Shown here piece after piece: positions 59,498-64,000 of a stretch of DNA of 64,000 bases. Each line of letters opens with the position of its first letter. Positions within the stretch are counted from its first letter, which is position 1. This stretch comes from Planctomycetota bacterium (GTDB lineage Bacteria; Planctomycetota; PUPC01; DSUN01): NCBI GenBank assembly GCA_035384565.1, contig DAOOIT010000028.1, positions 1-64,000 of the forward strand, read 5' to 3'. The notes beneath the pieces are model-generated. The model did no database searches. It was not told where the DNA came from and worked only from the letters and a program-made list of their open reading frames with translations. A program made the position numbers and the translations under genes.

Positions 59498-62377
59498 ATG
59501 CGGCATGGCGTCCCCCTCCTGGCTGTCTTGTGGCTTGTTCAATCCTCTGCCCCGGCAGCGGCGCCGCCCGAGGTGGTCGCCGATTGGCTGGCGCAGGACG
59601 GGTTAGCGGGCGAGCAGGCGATCACGAGGGAGCGCGTGGCCGCCCTCCTCGTCCAGCTTGGCGATGCGGCGGCCGACCTGCGGAAGCAACTCGATGAGGT
59701 GGGCCTCGCCGACCTCTCGCCCCGCGATCTCTATTTGAGGGCCTGCGAGCGCCGCCGCGAGGCCCGCCTCAAGCCCCACCTCGCCCAACTCGCCCGCATC
59801 GTGTTCACCAAGCACTACGACCTGGGCGGCTCGCACTATGCCTACACCGAAGGCCAGAGCGACGCTCAGGCCGAACGCCACTTTCGCCCGGGATCGAGCC
59901 TGTGCTTGCTCGAGATGGACGGCGCCTATGGCAAGGTGACCACGCTGCTCGACGACCCGAAGGGCGTGATCCGCGACCCCGACGTCTCCTACGACGCCGC
60001 CCGAGTCCTGTTCGCCTGGAAGAAGGACCTGAACAAGGACGACTACCACCTCTACGAGATGAACGCGTCGAGCCGCGAGGTGCGCCAGCTCACCCACGGC
60101 CTCGGCTTCGCCGACTACGAGGGCGCCTATCTCCCCTCAGGCGACATCGTGTTCAACTCCACCCGCTGCGTGCAGATCGTGGACTGCTGGTGGACCGAGG
60201 TGAGCAATCTCTACACCTGCGGCCCGAACGGCGAGCACCTGCGCCGCCTCTCCTTCGACCAGGTCCACACCAACTTCCCCACCGTCACCCACGACGGCCG
60301 GGTGATCTACACGCGCTGGGACTACAATGACCGCGGCCAGATCTACCCCCAGGGCCTCTTCCACATGCACGCCGACGGCACGGGCCAGACCGAGCTGTAC
60401 GGCAACAACTCATGGTTCCCCACCACCATCCTCCACGCCCGGGCCATCCCCGGCACAAGCAAGTACGTGGCGATCTTCACCGGCCACCACTCGCGGCAGA
60501 AGGGCTGGCTGGGCATCGTGGACCCCCGACGCGGCCGCCAGGAGAACGCCGGCGCCCAGCTCATCGCGCCCGTCCGCGAGACCAAGGCGGTCCGCGTGGA
60601 CGCCTACGGCCAGACCGGCGACCAGTGGCAATACCCCTATCCCCTCTCCGAGACGGCTTTCCTCGTCACCTTCCGCACCGAGAAGGCCCCGCACTTCGCC
60701 CTCTATTGGATGGACGCCGACGGCCGCCGCGAGCTCCTCGCCGCCGACCCGAACATCTCGTGCAACCAGCCCATCCCGCTCCTCCCCCGCCCCGTGCCGC
60801 CCGTGAAGGCCAACGTCGTAGATTACCGCAAGGACAAGGGCTGGGTCTACCTCCAGGACATCTACGAGGGGCCGGGCCTGGCCGGCGTGCCGCGGGGCGC
60901 GATCAAGCAGCTTCGCGTCGTCGCCCTCGAGTTCCGCGCCGCGGGCATCGGCTCCAACGGCAACAGCGGCCCGGCCGGCGGCGCACTCATCTCCACCCCC
61001 GTCTCCATCCAGGGCACGTGGGACGTCAAGCGCGTGCTCGGCACCACGCCCGTGCACCCCGACGGCTCGGCCTGCTTCGTCCTCCCCGCCCGCACGCCCG
61101 TCTACTTCCAGGCCCTCGACGCCAACGGCCACGCCGTGCAGACGATGCGGAGCTGGATGAGCCTCCAGCCCGGCGAGAGCGTCTCGTGCGTCGGCTGCCA
61201 CGAGAACAAGAACACCGCACCGCCAGTGTCCCACACGAGCGCGGCGCTGTTCGCCGGCCCCCAGCCCCTCGCGCCTCCTGAATGGGGAACCGAGGGCTTC
61301 GGCTTCATCCGCCACATCCAACCCATCCTCGACAAACACTGCATCAAGTGCCACCACCTCGACGCGCCGCCGAGCTACGGCGTCCCGGCGATCTCGCGGA
61401 ACGGCCGCGACCTGCGCGCGGTCGCTTTCGACCCGAAAACGATGCGGGTGCTCACGCCCGCTGACGCCCGCTGGTGGTACACCCTCGAGGCCCCGCCCGC
61501 CAACTGGACGAAGCCCGACTTCGACCACTCGAGATGGCGGGTCGGCCCCGGCGGCTTCGGCACAGGCGTGCCCGACAGCAAGGTGCGCACCGCCTGGAAG
61601 ACGGCCGACATCTGGCTCCGCCTGCCCTTCGACCTGAAGGAGAAGCCGAAGTCCCCTGCCCTCCTCTGGCACCATGACGACGACGCCGAGGTTTACATCA
61701 ACGGCCTCCTGGCCGTGCAAGCCGACCGCTTCACCACCAAGTACGAGGTCGTGCCGATCGCGCCCAGGGCGGCGGCCGCGCTCAAGATCGGGGCCAACAC
61801 CCTCGCCGTGCACTGCAAGTACGACGGCGGCGGACAATACATTGATGCCGCCCTCATCGAGGTTCTGGGCGGGGCGTATGTTGTGGGCGGGGCGTCTCCG
61901 CTCCCCGAGTCCCCCTCGGGCCCCGAACCCAGACCGTCGAACACCGAACCCCCTCCGGGCGTTACACCCGCCTTCAGCCTGCGCGGCATCCAAACGCTCG
62001 ACAGCGCCAGCCGCCGGAAGTGGAGCGACTCGTATCTCGCCCTCGCCAACCGCCGCGTGGCCGACTGGATCAACGTTCAGAGCGAGCCCTCGATGCTCCC
62101 GCCCTACAAGGCCGGCGCGGGCAAGAGCAAACTCGTCGCTATGCTCGTCGAGGGCCACAACGGCGTCAAGCTCACCCCCGCCGAGCTCCACCGCATCGCC
62201 ACCTGGATTGACCTCCTCGTCCCCTATTGCTCCGATTACACCGAGGCGATGGACGACAAGGGCGTGCCCGTTTACGAGCGCTACCTCGCCAAGCGTCGCG
62301 CTTGGGAGGCCCAAGAGGCCGCGAACATCGCCGAGATGCTCGCCCAGCCTCTCCACCGAGGCGCCACAGTGCCATGA
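59498..62377 (+). CDS. Secreted propeller protein with two CxxCH sites (hydrazine-synthase-alpha-like)
   Basis: A 959-residue protein with a signal peptide (GVPLLAVLWLVQSSAPAAA). Residues about 90-520 are WD40/TolB-type blades (VSYDAARVLFAWKKD, SGDIVFNSTRCVQIVD). A CVGCH site at residue 564 and a CIKCH site at residue 615 (in QPILDKHCIKCHHLDAP) would bind two c-type hemes. Between them and the C-terminus, residues about 660-790 form a jelly-roll with ALLWHHDDDAEVYINGLL and GANTLAVHCKYDGGGQYID, as in sugar-binding modules. The plan resembles the HzsA-type domain family common in Planctomycetota, but not a functional hydrazine synthase. Residues about 789-815 are a GCGGGGC-type palindromic insertion. 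Its stop overlaps the next start. Confidence 0.82.
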   Translation: MRHGVPLLAVLWLVQSSAPAAAPPEVVADWLAQDGLAGEQAITRERVAALLVQLGDAAADLRKQLDEVGLADLSPRDLYLRACERRREARLKPHLAQLARIVFTKHYDLGGSHYAYTEGQSDAQAERHFRPGSSLCLLEMDGAYGKVTTLLDDPKGVIRDPDVSYDAARVLFAWKKDLNKDDYHLYEMNASSREVRQLTHGLGFADYEGAYLPSGDIVFNSTRCVQIVDCWWTEVSNLYTCGPNGEHLRRLSFDQVHTNFPTVTHDGRVIYTRWDYNDRGQIYPQGLFHMHADGTGQTELYGNNSWFPTTILHARAIPGTSKYVAIFTGHHSRQKGWLGIVDPRRGRQENAGAQLIAPVRETKAVRVDAYGQTGDQWQYPYPLSETAFLVTFRTEKAPHFALYWMDADGRRELLAADPNISCNQPIPLLPRPVPPVKANVVDYRKDKGWVYLQDIYEGPGLAGVPRGAIKQLRVVALEFRAAGIGSNGNSGPAGGALISTPVSIQGTWDVKRVLGTTPVHPDGSACFVLPARTPVYFQALDANGHAVQTMRSWMSLQPGESVSCVGCHENKNTAPPVSHTSAALFAGPQPLAPPEWGTEGFGFIRHIQPILDKHCIKCHHLDAPPSYGVPAISRNGRDLRAVAFDPKTMRVLTPADARWWYTLEAPPANWTKPDFDHSRWRVGPGGFGTGVPDSKVRTAWKTADIWLRLPFDLKEKPKSPALLWHHDDDAEVYINGLLAVQADRFTTKYEVVPIAPRAAAALKIGANTLAVHCKYDGGGQYIDAALIEVLGGAYVVGGASPLPESPSGPEPRPSNTEPPPGVTPAFSLRGIQTLDSASRRKWSDSYLALANRRVADWINVQSEPSMLPPYKAGAGKSKLVAMLVEGHNGVKLTPAELHRIATWIDLLVPYCSDYTEAMDDKGVPVYERYLAKRRAWEAQEAANIAEMLAQPLHRGATVP
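61867..61950. repeat. In-frame GCGGGGC-family insertion near a domain boundary
   Basis: Two direct GGGCGGGGCGT units (61867 and 61885) are followed by CGGGG/CCCCG arms (61888-61892, 61903-61907) and a CCGAACCC, GAACACCGAACC run. It is translated as VGGASPLPE and a Pro-rich tail, very like residues 440-455 of the methyltransferase at 2381. Confidence 0.75.
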
Positions 62378-63453
62378 ACGGCCGCCAGCGGTTCCTGAAG
62401 ATCGCCCGTGGGGAGCTCAGGGGCGAGCTGTTCCTGCCCTGCGACCTCAACTATTCGTGGTTCATGGACGAGACGCTCGAGCGCTGGCGCCGCGAGGGCC
62501 TGCCGCCGGGGGCCGACCCGCGGGAGTTCTTCGGCCTCGACCGCGTGGCCTTCGCCGGCGGCTCACCCTACTCGGTGGTGCCGCCCTTCGAGCCCCGCGT
62601 GCTTGCCGACGAGGGCGACACCCAGGTCGTCCGCGACGAACTGGGCATCACGAAGCGCGTCTGGAAGCACCACGCCGCCTCCAACATGCCGCAGTGGCTC
62701 GACTTCCCCATCAAGTCGCGCCGCGATTGGGAGGCGTTCCGCGAGCGCCTCGACCCGCGCTCGCCCGAACGCTGGCCGAGGGACTGGGCGCGCGCCGAAC
62801 GCGAGTGGACGAGCCGCGACTACCCGCTGGGTCTCGGCCCCGGCAGCTTCTTCGGCCACACCCTCCAGCGTTGGTGCGGCACCGAGAACCTCTGCCTGCT
62901 CTTCTACGACGACCCGCGCCTGGTCCACGACATGCTCGACCACCTCGAATGGTTCTTCCTCGAACTCGTGAAGGGCTACGTGGCGCACGTGCCGTTCGAC
63001 TTCGCTTCGTTCGGCGAGGACATCGCCTTCAAGGGCCGCTCGTTCATCTCGCCCGGGCTCTTTCGCGAGTTTCTCCAGCCGCGCTACGTCCGCATCTGCC
63101 AGGCTCTGCGGGCCAGCGGCATCGAGACGATTTTCGTGGACAGCGATGGCTTCATTGACGAACTCATCCCCCTGTGGCTCGAAGTGGGCATCAACGGCTT
63201 CTCGCCGCTCGAGGTGGCCGCGGGCGAGGACGCCCTTGCGCTCAAGCGGCGCTACGGCCGCAACATCGTCCTCGCCGGCAACCTGGACAAGCGTGCCCTC
63301 ACCCGAGGCAAGGCAGCCATTGAGCGCGAGGCCGCCAAGGCCCACCGCCTGCTCGACCTCGGCGGCTACTTCCCCGCGGTGGACCACTCGGTGCCGCCCG
63401 ACGTGCCGCTCGACAGCTTCGTCCACCTCCTCCGCGCCCTGCGCGGCGCTTGA
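62374..63453 (+). CDS. Uroporphyrinogen-decarboxylase-family protein
   Basis: A 359-residue protein; ATG 62374 overlaps the previous stop. The fold is the URO-D/MtbA-like TIM barrel: RFLKIARGELRGELFLPCDLNYSW at the start, FDFASFGEDIAFKGRSFISPGLFREFLQPRY (the family helix-strand signature, shown in part) in the middle, and NGFSPLEVAAGEDALALKRRYG then VLAGNLDKRALTRGK near the end. True HemE active-site residues (RQAGR near the N-terminus) are absent, so it is more likely a methyltransferase-type or decarboxylase-type relative, as is common in Planctomycetota sugar loci. Cytoplasmic. Confidence 0.82.
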   Translation: MNGRQRFLKIARGELRGELFLPCDLNYSWFMDETLERWRREGLPPGADPREFFGLDRVAFAGGSPYSVVPPFEPRVLADEGDTQVVRDELGITKRVWKHHAASNMPQWLDFPIKSRRDWEAFRERLDPRSPERWPRDWARAEREWTSRDYPLGLGPGSFFGHTLQRWCGTENLCLLFYDDPRLVHDMLDHLEWFFLELVKGYVAHVPFDFASFGEDIAFKGRSFISPGLFREFLQPRYVRICQALRASGIETIFVDSDGFIDELIPLWLEVGINGFSPLEVAAGEDALALKRRYGRNIVLAGNLDKRALTRGKAAIEREAAKAHRLLDLGGYFPAVDHSVPPDVPLDSFVHLLRALRGA

Positions 63454-63516
63454 CGCTCCCGGCGCCAGGCCATAGAATCGGTGCCATGGTGCATAGGACC
63501 GTGCCGGGGCTTGTGT

Positions 63517-63549
63517 CCTATCAGTCCTATCGGTCCTGTCTGTCCTATC
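63517..63549. repeat. TCCTAT tandem microrepeat
   Basis: Four units of GTCCTAT/GTCCTGT type in a row, in the gap before the last gene. The same hexamer occurs inverted at 19808-19855. Confidence 0.5.
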
Positions 63550-63590
63550 CGTAATCTGGCATGACCCTCTCTCCTTGAAGGAGAATGCCC

Positions 63591-64000
63591 ATGCTCCCCC
63601 TGATGCTCTCCCTGATGGCCGCCACGCCTGCCGAGCCGATCCGGCTCCACCCCGACAACCCCCACTATCTCCTCTGGCGCGGCAAGCCCGCGGTGCTCAT
63701 CACCTCGGGCGAACACTACGGGGCCGTGCTGAATCAGGACTTCGACTACGTGCCGTACCTCGATGAACTTCAGCGCGGCGGCTTGAACCTCACGCGCACC
63801 TTCAGCGGCGTCTACTGCGAGGGGCCTGGCTCGTTCAAGATCAAGGGCAACCCTCTCGCCCCCGCCAAAGACCGCCTCATCTGCCCCTGGGCTCGCTCCG
63901 ATACGCCTGGCTATGCCAACGGGGGCAACAAGTTCGACCTCACGAGGTTCGACCCCGCCTACTTCGCCCGCCTGAAGGACTTCGTGGCCCAGGCCGCCCG
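63591..64000 (+). CDS. Secreted glycosidase-like protein, 3' truncated
   Basis: The gene runs off the window end; about 136 residues are visible. ATG 63591 is preferred over ATG 63585 because AGGAG lies 7 bases before it. After a short hydrophobic start, the sequence IRLHPDNPHYLLWRGKPAVLITSGEHYG, then YVPYLDELQRGGLNLTRTFSG, is the first strand-helix of a GH5/DUF4038-like cellulase or apiosidase-type barrel. The catalytic residues lie beyond the window. It is separated from the UroD-family gene by 137 bases of repeat. Confidence 0.65.
   Translation, partial: MLPLMLSLMAATPAEPIRLHPDNPHYLLWRGKPAVLITSGEHYGAVLNQDFDYVPYLDELQRGGLNLTRTFSGVYCEGPGSFKIKGNPLAPAKDRLICPWARSDTPGYANGGNKFDLTRFDPAYFARLKDFVAQAA

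Noticed and set aside
59498..62377. Calling the di-CxxCH propeller a hydrazine synthase subunit
   Set aside because: Only the fold type is shared; no beta/gamma subunit genes or other anammox genes are nearby.
62374..63453. Calling the UroD-family gene hemE
   Set aside because: The N-terminal Arg-rich substrate motif of true HemE is absent, and the setting is not a heme locus.

Overview
The window is high-GC chromosomal DNA, most likely from an uncultured member of the Planctomycetota. The inference rests on content: repeated Tat-exported Gfo/Idh/MocA oxidoreductases, a DUF1080 (3-keto-glycoside hydrolase/lyase type) protein, large HEAT-repeat secreted proteins, a hydrazine-synthase-alpha-like di-CxxCH propeller protein, many secreted carbohydrate-active proteins, and an abundance of short palindromic repeats. 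No rRNA gene, CRISPR array or intact transposase is present. One tRNA gene, tRNA-Ala(CGC), is found.

Layout. (1) 1-8764 is a defence island: the C-terminal part of a DISARM-type SNF2 helicase (DrmD-like), an Eco57I-type adenine methyltransferase (DrmMI-like) and an unrecognised 558-residue protein. It abuts the 3' end of tRNA-Ala at 8940-9015. The methyltransferase gene carries an rRNA-type intervening-sequence (IVS) element with its own four-helix-bundle ORF, plus a separate low-complexity palindromic insertion. (2) 9468-16381: secreted heparinase-like lipoprotein, discoidin-like lipoprotein and a GT39-type membrane glycosyltransferase. (3) 16745-19778: a RelBE-like toxin-antitoxin pair, a small unknown, a Gfo/Idh protein and a DUF2283/DUF4258 pair. 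(4) 19873-36067: a sugar-oxidation region with DUF1080, two copies of a [HEAT protein + Gfo/Idh] module, one more Gfo/Idh, an M81 peptidase, HicAB, two unknown secreted proteins and a YghZ-like aldo/keto reductase. (5) 36243-45569: Kelch protein, unknowns, an orphan DNA methyltransferase with a strong near-leaderless promoter, VapBC and a glycosidase-like protein. (6) 46181-51631: histidine kinase plus receiver-PAS-HD-GYP protein, an FG-GAP protein, and a MazEF module whose toxin gene contains a MITE. (7) 51775-64000: HD phosphohydrolase, sulfotransferase plus PAPS synthase, a glycosidase-like protein, amidohydrolase, cytochrome-like propeller protein, UroD-family protein and the start of another glycosidase-like gene.

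How the genes fit together. Much of the set reads as export-based polysaccharide and glycoside processing (heparinase, glycosidase-like proteins, DUF1080 with Gfo/Idh oxidoreductases for a 3-keto-sugar route, sulfotransferase with its own PAPS supply). Five toxin-antitoxin or TA-like modules are scattered among these genes, and for four of them I can point to a likely promoter.

The most unusual property is the tolerance of coding sequence for mobile or palindromic DNA. An IVS element sits in frame in the methyltransferase. A 282-bp MITE sits in frame in mazF. At least six other genes carry in-frame palindromic repeats, mostly at apparent domain boundaries. These belong to a few families that recur elsewhere in the window, reminiscent of Rickettsia palindromic elements.
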